A DNA stretch of 9,888 nt from Streptosporangiaceae bacterium (GCA_030040475.1 JASHTQ010000013.1:1-9888), one strand, 5' to 3'. Counted from the stretch's first letter, positions 1-6,444 are shown. Program-made: numbers and translations. Notes: generated by a model not told the origin, from the sequence alone.

Positions 1-367
1 GGTCCGACACGGCGGAGGGGTCCACGGCCAGCGTCCCCGGCGACCGCGCGCTTACCGTGTCCTTCCGGACCTTGCGCCGGTCGGAGGCCTTCCTCAGCCT
101 GGCCTCGAGCTTGGCGAAGGCCAGGTCGAGGGCCGCGTATCTGTCCTCCGCGGCCGCCTCCGCCCTGATGGCGGGACCCCGCGATCTGATCGTCAGCTCC
201 ACCCGCTCCCGGCGGTCAGACTGTCTCGGATTGCGCTCGTTGGAGACCTCCACGTCGATCCTGACCGCCTTCTGGTCAAGCTTGGAGAGCTTCGCGAGCT
301 TGGCGGTGGCGTGCTGACGGAAACGCGAAGGGACGGTGATGTGGCGTCCCCTGACGATGATTTCCAC
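1..367 (-). CDS. hpf: Ribosome hibernation promoting factor (HPF/RaiA, S30AE family), 3' end outside the window
   Basis: The protein binds the 30S subunit in the decoding region and, in the long form found in actinobacteria, dimerises 70S ribosomes into inactive 100S particles in stationary phase or stress. The reverse strand reads MEIIVRGRHITVPSRFRQ at the N-terminus, then the S30AE hallmarks DVEVSNERNPRQSDRRERVE and AEAAAEDRYAALDLAFAKLE. These closely resemble actinomycete long-form HPFs as I remember them. The 122 codons visible cover the N-terminal S30AE domain and the start of the linker; the C-terminal dimerisation domain lies beyond position 1. Start choice: GTG at 367-365 is preceded by AAGGGG at 380-375, a 7-nt gap, and gives the expected family N-terminus. 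It follows lpqB on the same strand after a 447-nt gap that contains its own predicted promoter and a structured leader. The ComF-like phosphoribosyltransferase gene often found here in relatives is absent. Confidence 0.93.
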   Translation of the reverse strand, partial: MEIIVRGRHITVPSRFRQHATAKLAKLSKLDQKAVRIDVEVSNERNPRQSDRRERVELTIRSRGPAIRAEAAAEDRYAALDLAFAKLEARLRKASDRRKVRKDTVSARSPGTLAVDPSAVSD

Positions 368-402
368 CTCGATCCCCCTTCTCCAATCCGATTATTGTGG
401 GC

Positions 403-669
403 GGCACTCGCCCGGCCGACCTGGTCTTCGACCCCACATTCGCCTGCTGAGAGGTTCGCGGCCTTACCTGGGCCACTACTGCCCTTCTCCCGGTCCCCGG
501 GACTCCGTATCCCGGGGCGGGGCAGGACTTACTTCTAAGCCGCACCGTGATCGGTCGACGAGAAGTCGCCTTACGTGGGCCGTTTCGCCTGCGGCTGGCA
601 TCGGCTTGCCCGGCGTGATACCGCGGAAGCAGACCACGCGAGGCGCAACCACGGGCCCGGGCGAGTGCC
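403..669 (-). ncRNA. Structured hpf leader / ncRNA closed by a long-range 13-bp stem; candidate raiA RNA
   Basis: No plausible reading frame covers this stretch, but it is rich in self-complementarity on the minus strand. The 5' segment GGCACTCGCCCGG (669-657) is perfectly complementary to CCGGGCGAGTGCC (415-403), closing about 240 nt. Inside, reading 5' to 3', are: a GGCA/UGCC hairpin (610-597); ACUUCU/AGAAGU (566-561 with 536-531) enclosing ACCG-AUCA-CGGU (555-544); CUGCCC/GGGCAG (525-520 with 484-479) enclosing an 8-bp GC hairpin (517-510 with 502-495); AGGU/ACCU (469-466 with 455-452), which competes with a GGCC/GGCC hairpin (474-460); and GGUC-GAA-GACC (433-423). The predicted transcription start (about 672) sits 3 nt before the closing stem, and the stem ends about 20 nt before the hpf ribosome binding site. 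The raiA RNA family is known beside hpf/raiA genes in Firmicutes and Actinobacteria. Assignment to it rests on position, size and architecture only; I could not test a covariance model. The alternative is an unrelated cis-regulatory leader. Confidence 0.6.
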
Positions 670-678
670 ATGTCATGA

Positions 679-707
679 ACGCTAGCTCGCCGGAGCGTGA
701 ATGTCAG
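679..707 (-). promoter_or_regulatory. Predicted vegetative-type promoter for the RNA leader and hpf
   Basis: On the minus strand a -35 element CTGACA (707-702) and a -10 element TAGCGT (684-679, matching TANNNT) are separated by exactly 17 nt, giving a start near 672. An inverted repeat ATGTC-N6-GACAT (701-716) overlaps the -35 box and could be an operator. This predicts a 5' untranslated region of about 305 nt for hpf. No experimental support is available from sequence. Confidence 0.5.
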
Positions 708-741
708 GGGGGACATGTAGGCGATCAGTCACCAATGGTTA

Positions 742-759
742 CATAACGGGTGCATAACG
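742..759. promoter_or_regulatory. MtrA-box-like direct repeat (CATAACG, 11-bp period)
   Basis: Two identical 7-mers CATAACG lie at 742-748 and 753-759, one helical turn apart. OmpR-family regulators bind such tandem half-sites, and the MtrA motif described in Corynebacterium is a loose 8-bp direct repeat with 3-bp spacing around a (G/A)TAAC core, which this fits. It lies about 70-87 bp upstream of the predicted start at 672, a place suitable for activation of hpf. The regulator gene itself is in this window. Binding is inference. Confidence 0.4.
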
Positions 760-768
760 TTGACGGCC

Positions 769-795
769 GGGGAGTTTTATACGCTTTTTCTCCCC
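769..795 (-). terminator. Hairpin downstream of lpqB (possible weak terminator or RNA-stabilising structure)
   Basis: A perfect 6-bp inverted repeat GGGGAG/CTCCCC (769-774 with 790-795) encloses a 15-nt A-rich loop in the lpqB-sense transcript, beginning about 20 nt after the lpqB stop. There is no following U-tract, so it is not a classical intrinsic terminator. Its position at the operon end supports a 3'-end role. Confidence 0.3.
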
Positions 796-814
796 CGTGC
801 GCTTGATGCGTAAT

Positions 815-2770
815 CTACGGATAGGCGGGATCCTGGCCCGGTTGGTCGAGCAAGGGCTGCCACTGGACGCTGAGTCCGGTCGAGACGGCCAGCCTGCCGT
901 CGGACAGCCCGGCCACCAAGGCGTTGCCGGCGCCGTCGGCGGCGATGGAGACGGCGCCAGGCGGGGTCAGCTGCGGACCGGTGGCCTGCTGCCCGTCCAC
1001 CGGCACCTCCCACAGCGTGTTGCCGCCGCTTGCATGGTCGAGCACGAGCAGGTTGTCCGCGTCGTACCAGGTCAGCGACGTCGGATCGGTGATGTTCGGG
1101 CCGAGCGGCACGGCCTGGCTGAGGTAAGGGTGCGCCGACGGCGTGCCGATGTCGCCGCTGGCCGGCTGCTCGCTCGCGATGCCGCTGGGGTTGACGGCGG
1201 CGAGCTCGAGCTGGCTGCCCGTGCCGTCCTGCACGATGATCGCGATCCGGACCCCGTCGGGAGCGACGCTCAGGTCGGTGACCATCCCGGCGAACTCCGC
1301 CACCTGAGCCGGCTTGCCGCCGCTTGCCGACACCATGTAGATGGAGTTCTGCTCCACCAGCCACAGGTTGTCGTTGCGATCCCAGCTCAGCGCGGTGATG
1401 TCCGGTGCGTTCCAGCGCGGCGTGCGGGGGAACTGCACCGCGCGGCCGGACAGGGTGCCTATGTACAGGTCATCCCGGCCGGCCGACACCAGGGCCACGT
1501 CCTTCCCGTCGGGCGAGACCGCCAGCAGGGACATGGCGGGCAGCGAGGTAATCTGCGCCGCCGGCGCGGCCGGCGAATTGATCGACACGAACCCGGAGGC
1601 GGGGCACCCGGTCCCGGCCAGCGTGCCGTCGCGGCCCTCCAGCGGCACCACGGGGCCGATCTGCTCCTGCTGGACCTGCGCCTCCGAGCCGCAGCGCAGC
1701 CACGCCTGCCCCAGGTCGACGTAGGAGAAGCTCGTCGGCGCCGACGGATACGGGTTGTCGCACCCGAACGCGGCCAGCTTCTGGAAGGTGCTCTGCGACT
1801 GGTCCACCCGGCAGACCGACGTCGCCGGGGTGAAGGGCCTGCCGTCGATCTCGAGCTCGACCGACTGGATCGTGGACGGGCTGGCCTGCGAGCCGGTCAG
1901 CGTCCAGACCAGCTGGGCAGAGACCTCCTCGAGCTGCGCGTAGCTGGCCTTGGCCATGGCGGTGCCGCCGAGGTTCACCGTGACGGCCGGGCCGTCGAGG
2001 GTGACGCCGAGCACCTTGGTGCCGCGCGGGAACTTGGTGACCGCCACCCCCTGCTGCAGCCAGGGCGTCTGCGGGTCGGCGGTGAGCGCGGTCACCAGCG
2101 TCTTCACCAGCTGCTCCGGCGAGGTGCCGAGCGGCACGAAGACCGAGTCGGGGACCAGCACGTGGCCGGTCGGCGCGAAGTAGTACAGGTCCTCCGCCTT
2201 GTAGGCCAGCGGGAACTCCCACGCCGGGATGATCCGGTAGTCGGGCGGGTTGGAGATCCGCCACTGCCCGTTCACCTGCACGAGCTGGAAGGCGTAGGCG
2301 CCCGCCTTCTGCACCTGGTCCTTGGCCGAAACGTACTGGCCGGTGGCGTTGAACGCGGCCTGCACCGGGCCGCTGAAGTCCACCGTGGCGCGCTTGCCGC
2401 CGTGCTTGCCCGCCGACCTGATGTCGGCGTGGTGCGGCACGTTGAACGTGCTGAACACGGTGACCGACCAGGCCGGGTCCCACTTCTTGCTGGCCAGGTA
2501 GGCCAGCGCGACCGCGTCGATGGGGTAGCTGGCGCTCGCGGTCAAGAACCCCTGCACGATCTCCCAGGGCTGGGCGCCGGGCGTCGGCGCCGCCGCGAAC
2601 AGGCCGGTGTTCAGGTCGGGAAGCGCGCTCGCCTGGACGGCGGTGGCAGAACCGGGCGGGCCGCTGTTCGGCATGCCCACGCAGCCGGCCACCGAGGCGA
2701 CCGCGGCGACCGCGGCGACCACCGCCGCGACTCGCCGGGCGCGGGCCCGCAACCGGACGCCGCTAGCCAC
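815..2770 (-). CDS. lpqB: LpqB, lipoprotein partner of the MtrAB two-component system
   Basis: A surface-anchored lipoprotein that, in mycobacteria and Streptomyces, acts with the MtrB sensor kinase and modulates MtrA signalling. The 651-residue product has an Arg-rich N-region, a hydrophobic stretch (about 13-28) and the lipobox VAGC with lipidated Cys30. A GerMN-type domain follows at about 205-315, and a C-terminal WD/NHL-like beta-propeller at about 405-640, with recurring blade motifs such as LLAVSPDGKDVALVS (415-429) and LSVAPDGVRIAIIV (500-513). It is somewhat longer than the M. tuberculosis protein (about 583). The GTG start at 2770 overlaps the mtrB stop by 8 nt, which indicates translational coupling. 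The ribosome binding site is modest (a GGGGG run around 2781-2785). The gene ends with TAG and is followed by a hairpin, so it closes the operon. Confidence 0.95.
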   Translation of the reverse strand: MASGVRLRARARRVAAVVAAVAAVASVAGCVGMPNSGPPGSATAVQASALPDLNTGLFAAAPTPGAQPWEIVQGFLTASASYPIDAVALAYLASKKWDPAWSVTVFSTFNVPHHADIRSAGKHGGKRATVDFSGPVQAAFNATGQYVSAKDQVQKAGAYAFQLVQVNGQWRISNPPDYRIIPAWEFPLAYKAEDLYYFAPTGHVLVPDSVFVPLGTSPEQLVKTLVTALTADPQTPWLQQGVAVTKFPRGTKVLGVTLDGPAVTVNLGGTAMAKASYAQLEEVSAQLVWTLTGSQASPSTIQSVELEIDGRPFTPATSVCRVDQSQSTFQKLAAFGCDNPYPSAPTSFSYVDLGQAWLRCGSEAQVQQEQIGPVVPLEGRDGTLAGTGCPASGFVSINSPAAPAAQITSLPAMSLLAVSPDGKDVALVSAGRDDLYIGTLSGRAVQFPRTPRWNAPDITALSWDRNDNLWLVEQNSIYMVSASGGKPAQVAEFAGMVTDLSVAPDGVRIAIIVQDGTGSQLELAAVNPSGIASEQPASGDIGTPSAHPYLSQAVPLGPNITDPTSLTWYDADNLLVLDHASGGNTLWEVPVDGQQATGPQLTPPGAVSIAADGAGNALVAGLSDGRLAVSTGLSVQWQPLLDQPGQDPAYP

Positions 2771-4634
2771 GGGAGGAGACCCCCGTGCCGTCGGGCACCG
2801 TCGGGAAGGGCCCAGCGCCGTCGGTCACGGCGGGGAAGGGGCCGGTCGCGTCGGCGACCGCGGGGAAGGGGCCGGTGCCGCCGAGGCCGGTGATCTCCGC
2901 CTCGTCCGGGCCGAGCGGCAGCGGCGAACCCGCGAGCGGCGCCCTGGCCACCCGCGGCAGGGTGAGCCGGAACACCGAGCCCCGGCCGCGCTCGCCCCAG
3001 GCCTGCAGCCATCCGCCGTGCAGGTGCGCGTCCTCGAGCGAGATCGCCAGGCCAAGGCCGGTGCCGCCGGTGGTGCGCGCCCTGGCCGGGTCGGCTCGCC
3101 AGAACCGCTCGAAGACCCGCTGCTCCTCGCCGGGCCGCAGTCCCACGCCGTAGTCCCGCACCGAGACGGCGACCGCGTCGCTGTCCATCGCCGTGGTGAC
3201 CACCACGTCCCTGCCCTCGCCGTGCTCGACCGCGTTGACCAGGATGTTGCGCAGGATGCGGGCGACCCGACGGCGATCCACCTCGGCGATGCACCCGGTC
3301 GCGGGCAGCCTGAACTCGATCCGGCTGCCGCGGCGCTCGGCCAGCTGCTGCGCGTCCTCGGCCGAGATCCGGACCAGGTCGCACACGTCGGCGAGGTCGG
3401 CGTCCAGGGTGGCGGCGCCCGCGTCGAACCTGCTGATCTCGAGCAGGTCGACCAGCAGCGACTCGAACCGGTCCAGCTGGCTCTGCAACAGCTCGGCGGA
3501 CCTGGCGGCCGCGGCGTCGAGCTCCGCCCTGGACTCGAACAGCAGGTCGGCGGCCATCTTGATGGTGGAAAGCGGCGTCCGCAGCTCGTGCGACACGTCG
3601 GACACGAACTGCCGCTGCACCTGGGACAGCTCCTCGAGCTCGCGGAGCTTGTCCTGCAGGCTGGCCGCCATCTCGTTGAACGACGTGGCGAGCGCGGCCA
3701 GGTCGTCGCGGCCGAGCACCGGCAGCCGCTCCCCCAGATTCCCGTCCGACAGCAGCCTGGCCGCCTGCGCGGCGTGCCGGACCGGCACCACGACCCAGCG
3801 GGTGACCAGCGACGCGATCGCGGCGAGCAGCACGACGAGGGCGAGCCCGACGCCGATCAGCACCTGCTGGACGAGCAGCAGGGTCTGCTGCTGCGCGGTG
3901 AACGGGAACACGTAGTAGAGCTGGTAGTAGGCGCCGAGCGGGACGCCCGCGGCCAGGGCCGGGGCGGCGCTGCCCTGCCCCTGCTCGTAGACGAGCGTCG
4001 TCGGCTGGTACCACGGGATGGCGTTGTTCTCGTTCACCGACTCGTCGTTGACCTGCTCCGTCGACACCTGCTGGAGCAGGGCCTGCGGGATCGTCGCCGA
4101 GACGTTGACCTCACGCTGGCCCACCCACGGCACGGAGGCGTCCGCGGCGGCGGTCAGCTGCACGAAGACCAGGTAGCTGCCCGAGGTGCCGCTGGCCTCC
4201 TGCAGGGTCCTGGTGATGTTCAGGGCGACGCTGACCGCGCTGGTCGGCGCGCCGGCCTGCGAGGAGGGCTGCGCGAGCACGTTGACCGCGGTCTGCGCCT
4301 CGGCGGACTGGCGGCCGTCGTCCACCTGCGTGATCGCGGACCTCTCCGCGGCGTGCAGCAGCCCCGCGGCTATCGACTGGACGAGGAAGAAGCCGAGCAC
4401 GGCGATGACGAGCGCGGACAGCACGAGGGTGGTCGAGACCACCCGGAACTGCAGCGAGCGGTGCCAGCGGCTGTTCAGCTGCGCGACCAGGTAGCGCTGC
4501 CACCGGCGGCCGACCCGCAGCCAGCGCTTCACCCGGCGCGGCAGCCGCCTGAGGACCGCGCGCATCAGCGGCGACCTGCGGAACGACATCGTCCAGGTAC
4601 GGTGCCGACCCGTGCTTCCCGCTGCCACCTTCAC
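2763..4634 (-). CDS. mtrB: MtrB, membrane sensor histidine kinase of the MtrAB system
   Basis: A homodimeric kinase that phosphorylates MtrA. In mycobacteria it localises to division septa and couples the cell cycle and envelope state to transcription. Domains of the 623-residue product: basic cytoplasmic N-terminus (1-60); TM1 about 67-92; extracellular sensor loop about 93-249; TM2 about 252-277; HAMP about 278-331; HisKA with the H-box SDVSHELRTP (phosphoacceptor His349); HATPase_c with an N-box around RILRNILVNAVEHG (459-472), DYGVGL (494-499) and GGTGLGLAIS (523-532). All catalytic motifs are intact. The C-terminal tail (587-616) holds three 10-residue GPFP repeats, not present in the M. 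tuberculosis protein as I remember it. Start: GTG at 4634, 12 nt after the mtrA stop. No strong ribosome binding site is visible, so translational coupling or a later start (ATG at codon 16 or 24) is possible. Confidence 0.95.
   Translation of the reverse strand: MKVAAGSTGRHRTWTMSFRRSPLMRAVLRRLPRRVKRWLRVGRRWQRYLVAQLNSRWHRSLQFRVVSTTLVLSALVIAVLGFFLVQSIAAGLLHAAERSAITQVDDGRQSAEAQTAVNVLAQPSSQAGAPTSAVSVALNITRTLQEASGTSGSYLVFVQLTAAADASVPWVGQREVNVSATIPQALLQQVSTEQVNDESVNENNAIPWYQPTTLVYEQGQGSAAPALAAGVPLGAYYQLYYVFPFTAQQQTLLLVQQVLIGVGLALVVLLAAIASLVTRWVVVPVRHAAQAARLLSDGNLGERLPVLGRDDLAALATSFNEMAASLQDKLRELEELSQVQRQFVSDVSHELRTPLSTIKMAADLLFESRAELDAAAARSAELLQSQLDRFESLLVDLLEISRFDAGAATLDADLADVCDLVRISAEDAQQLAERRGSRIEFRLPATGCIAEVDRRRVARILRNILVNAVEHGEGRDVVVTTAMDSDAVAVSVRDYGVGLRPGEEQRVFERFWRADPARARTTGGTGLGLAISLEDAHLHGGWLQAWGERGRGSVFRLTLPRVARAPLAGSPLPLGPDEAEITGLGGTGPFPAVADATGPFPAVTDGAGPFPTVPDGTGVSSRG
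2787..2876 (-). repeat. Three tandem 30-bp units encoding 10-residue GPFP repeats in the MtrB tail
   Basis: The units encode TGPFPAVADA, TGPFPAVTDG and AGPFPTVPDG in succession (MtrB residues 587-616), directly after the kinase domain. The DNA units are similar but not identical (recurring gggaagggg on the plus strand), so copy number may vary between strains. The function is unknown; a flexible Pro-rich docking tail is inference. Confidence 0.85.
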
Positions 4635-4646
4635 CGACCCGCTTGC

Positions 4647-5333
4647 TTAGCCAGGTCCTGCCTTGTAGCCGACCCCGCGCACGGTGACCACGATCTCCGG
4701 ATGCTCGGGATCCTTCTCGATCTTGGCGCGCAGCCGCTGGACGTGCACGTTGACCAGCCGGGTGTCCGCCGCGTGCCGGTAGCCCCAGACCTGCTCGAGC
4801 AGCACCTCCCTGGTGAAGACCTGCCTCGGCTTGCGAGCCAGCGCGACGAGCAGGTCGAACTCCAGCGGGGTGAGGTTGAGCGTCTCGCCGTCGCGCTTGA
4901 CCGAGTGGCCTGCCACGTCGATGACGATGTCGCCGATCTGCAGCATCTCGGGCGCGGGCTCGTCGGTGCGGCGCAGCCTGGCCCGGACCCTGGCGACGAG
5001 TTCCTTGGACTTGAACGGCTTCACGATGTAGTCGTCGGCGCCGGACTCCAGGCCGAGCACGACGTCCACGGTGTCGGTCTTGGCGGTCAGCATGACGATC
5101 GGCACCCCGGACTCGGCGCGAATCTGCCGACACACGTCGATCCCGTCGGAGCCGGGCAACATCAGGTCGAGCAGCACCAGGTCGGGCCGGGAGTCCCTGA
5201 ACACCTCCACCGCCTTGTCGCCGTCGGCTACGAAGGTCGGCTCGAACCCCTCACCGCGAAGTACGATGCCAAGCATCTCGGCGAGGGCGGCGTCGTCGTC
5301 GACGACCAGCACACGTCCTTTCATGGGCCCCAT
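4647..5333 (-). CDS. mtrA: MtrA, OmpR/PhoB-family response regulator
   Basis: DNA-binding regulator phosphorylated by MtrB. In actinobacteria it controls cell division, peptidoglycan remodelling, dnaA and oriC activity, and development. The 228-residue product has the same length as M. tuberculosis MtrA and is strongly similar throughout. The receiver domain spans about 7-120 with acidic residues VDDD (11-14), phosphoacceptor Asp56 in LVLLDLMLPG, Thr83 and Lys105 (VKPF). The winged-helix domain (about 128-226) contains LTPLEFDLLVALARKPRQVF, the recognition-helix region DTRLVNVHVQRLRAKIEKDP, and ends VRGVGYKAG. Start: ATG at 5333 (MGPMKGR), matching the MDTMRQR-type N-terminus known in mycobacteria; the internal ATG at 5324 is an alternative. 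The ribosome binding site is weak (TGGAA). It is the first gene of mtrA-mtrB-lpqB and divergent from the DUF72 gene. I see only a -10-like TAGCCT (5369-5364) with no good -35 element for it. Confidence 0.97.
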   Translation of the reverse strand: MGPMKGRVLVVDDDAALAEMLGIVLRGEGFEPTFVADGDKAVEVFRDSRPDLVLLDLMLPGSDGIDVCRQIRAESGVPIVMLTAKTDTVDVVLGLESGADDYIVKPFKSKELVARVRARLRRTDEPAPEMLQIGDIVIDVAGHSVKRDGETLNLTPLEFDLLVALARKPRQVFTREVLLEQVWGYRHAADTRLVNVHVQRLRAKIEKDPEHPEIVVTVRGVGYKAGPG

Positions 5334-5345
5334 CGTTCCATGTGA

Positions 5346-5373
5346 TTGACTCTGCGTGGACGCAGGCTACCCT
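5346..5373 (+). promoter_or_regulatory. Predicted promoter for the DUF72 gene, divergent from mtrA
   Basis: TTGACT (5346-5351) and TACCCT (5368-5373, TANNNT) are separated by 16 nt, predicting a start near 5380 and a leader of about 84 nt. The spacer contains a perfect inverted repeat CTGCGT-GG-ACGCAG (5352-5365), an operator-like element. The mtrA -10-like hexamer overlaps on the other strand, so a protein bound here could affect both genes. Confidence 0.4.
5352..5365. promoter_or_regulatory. Operator-like palindrome inside the promoter spacer
   Basis: The perfect 6-bp arms CTGCGT and ACGCAG are separated by GG. The element fills most of the spacer between the predicted -35 and -10 of the DUF72 promoter and lies about 19 bp upstream of the mtrA ATG. 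No cognate regulator can be named. Confidence 0.3.
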
Positions 5374-5463
5374 CATTTTCCTGCTACGCGACACCCGTTC
5401 AGGGATAGCTTTTCCGATACGGGGGTAAATCAAACCAAATCGCGTGCCACCTGGAGGACCAGC

Positions 5464-6261
5464 GTGGGTCTTGTGGTCGGCACCTCGGGCTGGCAGTACC
5501 GGGACTGGCGCGGCGTCTTCTACCCCGACAAACTGCCGCAGCGGCTGTGGCTGGAGCACTACGCGGGGCAGTTCGCCACGGTCGAGAACAACGGGACGTT
5601 CTACCGGCTCCCGGCCGAGGAGACCTTCGGCACGTGGCGGCAACGGGTGCCCGGCGACTTCGTCATGACCGTGAAGGCGAGCCGCTACCTCACCCATATC
5701 CGCAGGCTGCGCGACCCGGCGGAGCCTGTTCGCAGGCTGCTGGCGGCCGCCGCGGGCCTGGGCGGCCGGCTCGGCCCGGTGCTGCTGCAGCTTCCGCCTG
5801 ACCTGCGCGCCGAGCCCGCGCTGCTCGACGACTGCCTGGCCCAGTTCCCCGCGCCGATCCGGGTGGCGGTCGAGCCGCGGCACGAGTCGTGGTGGACCGA
5901 CCAGGTGCGCGACCTGCTCGCCAGGCGGAACGCGGCGCTGGTCTGGGCCGACCGGCGGGGCAGCGCGGTCACCCCGCTGTGGCGGACGGCCGGCTGGGGC
6001 TACCTGCGGTGCCACGAGGGCGACGCAGCGCAGTGGCCGCGCTACCGCGAGCGGACGCTGCGCGCCTGGGCGCAGCGCTGCGCGGCGACCTGGCCCGACG
6101 ACGCGGACGTGTACGTCTACTTCAACAACGACCAGCGCGGCGCCGCGCCCTTCGACGCCGCCGCGATCGCGGCGGCCGACCGCTCCCTCGGCCGGACCCC
6201 CACCAGGGCGTGGCCGGAGCGGGAGGAGGATTCGGGGCGCGTGGCGCACAGGCCCCGATAG
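5464..6261 (+). CDS. DUF72 (YecE-like) family protein of unknown function
   Basis: The 265-residue product has the DUF72 hallmarks: N-terminal VVGTSGWQYRDWRGVFYP (4-21), FATVENNGTFYRLP (37-50), an LQLPP segment (108-112), VEPRHESW (136-143), and the near-C-terminal DVYVYFNNDQRGAAP (215-229). The family is a TIM-barrel-like fold whose biochemical activity is not established, so I assign none. Start: GTG at 5464, preceded by TGGAGGA (5452-5458), a 5-nt gap. The frame is open further upstream to 5356, but the family motif starts right after this GTG. It diverges from mtrA and has its own predicted promoter. Oddity: the last eight residues, GRVAHRPR plus the stop, are encoded by the first copy of a 27-bp perfect direct repeat (6234-6260), so the C-terminus looks as if it was overwritten or extended by a repeat element. 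Confidence 0.9.
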   Translation: MGLVVGTSGWQYRDWRGVFYPDKLPQRLWLEHYAGQFATVENNGTFYRLPAEETFGTWRQRVPGDFVMTVKASRYLTHIRRLRDPAEPVRRLLAAAAGLGGRLGPVLLQLPPDLRAEPALLDDCLAQFPAPIRVAVEPRHESWWTDQVRDLLARRNAALVWADRRGSAVTPLWRTAGWGYLRCHEGDAAQWPRYRERTLRAWAQRCAATWPDDADVYVYFNNDQRGAAPFDAAAIAAADRSLGRTPTRAWPEREEDSGRVAHRPR

Positions 6262-6344
6262 ACAGGGCCGAGGAGACACAGAGGCGCGAGGTCATATGGG
6301 GCGCGTGGCGCACAGGCCCCGATACGCGGGGCTGGGGGGACACA
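6234..6344 (+). repeat. Two direct repeats of about 47 bp, 64-bp period, straddling the DUF72 stop codon
   Basis: Copy 1 (6234-6280) and copy 2 (6298-6344) are identical over their first 27 bp (6234-6260 and 6298-6324) and match at 41 of 47 positions overall by my alignment. Each copy can fold: GGGGC at its start pairs with GCCCC 13 nt later. Copy 2 runs into further GC hairpins (GGGGCT 6328-6333 with AGCCCC 6345-6350). Copy 1 encodes the C-terminus and stop of the DUF72 protein. There is no transposase or other mobile-element gene nearby. It may be a small interspersed repeat or a local duplication, possibly serving as a transcript end. Confidence 0.85.
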
Positions 6345-6366
6345 AGCCCCCTACAGGGCGGGCCGG

Positions 6367-6444
6367 CTACCGAGTGGTGGGACCTATGAGGCGCGTGAGA
6401 CAACTGGGAGATAGCCACGGAGTTACCGGGCCGGTTCGCGTCAC
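6367..6444 (-). other. Candidate 25-codon small ORF behind a strong Shine-Dalgarno sequence (antisense, uncertain)
   Basis: On the minus strand GGGAGGTGG (6458-6450) is a near-ideal ribosome binding site. It is followed, 8 nt after the GGGAGG core, by GTG (6444) opening a 25-residue frame that starts MTRTGPVTPW and ends at TAG (6369-6367). Codon use is not GC3-biased like the neighbours, there is no recognised homology, and it points toward the convergent DUF72 gene. Chance occurrence is quite possible. Confidence 0.13.

Noticed and set aside
495..517. 8-bp GC hairpin as a rho-independent terminator
   Set aside because: There is no T-tract on either strand, and it lies within the larger nested fold (CUGCCC/GGGCAG around it), so it is better explained as part of the structured leader.
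403..669. RNase P RNA, tmRNA, 6S RNA, or cobalamin or c-di-AMP riboswitch
   Set aside because: I could not find the conserved core sequences I know for these families, and the position beside hpf points elsewhere.
276..716. Open frames of 66-146 codons on both strands of the hpf upstream region
   Set aside because: No ribosome binding sites or family resemblance, atypical codon use, and they overlap the strongly self-complementary RNA region.
797..2893. 698-codon plus-strand open frame opposite lpqB
   Set aside because: Arg/Gly/Val-rich low-complexity translation with no family motifs. It lies exactly antisense to lpqB, which has a lipobox and domain structure; it is a shadow of high-GC codon bias.
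2607..5345. 912-codon plus-strand open frame opposite mtrA and mtrB
   Set aside because: It spans two certain genes on the other strand and lacks any recognisable domain; a GC-bias artefact.
6234..6344. CRISPR array
   Set aside because: Only two copies, diverging gradually, one inside a coding sequence, with no further units or cas genes.
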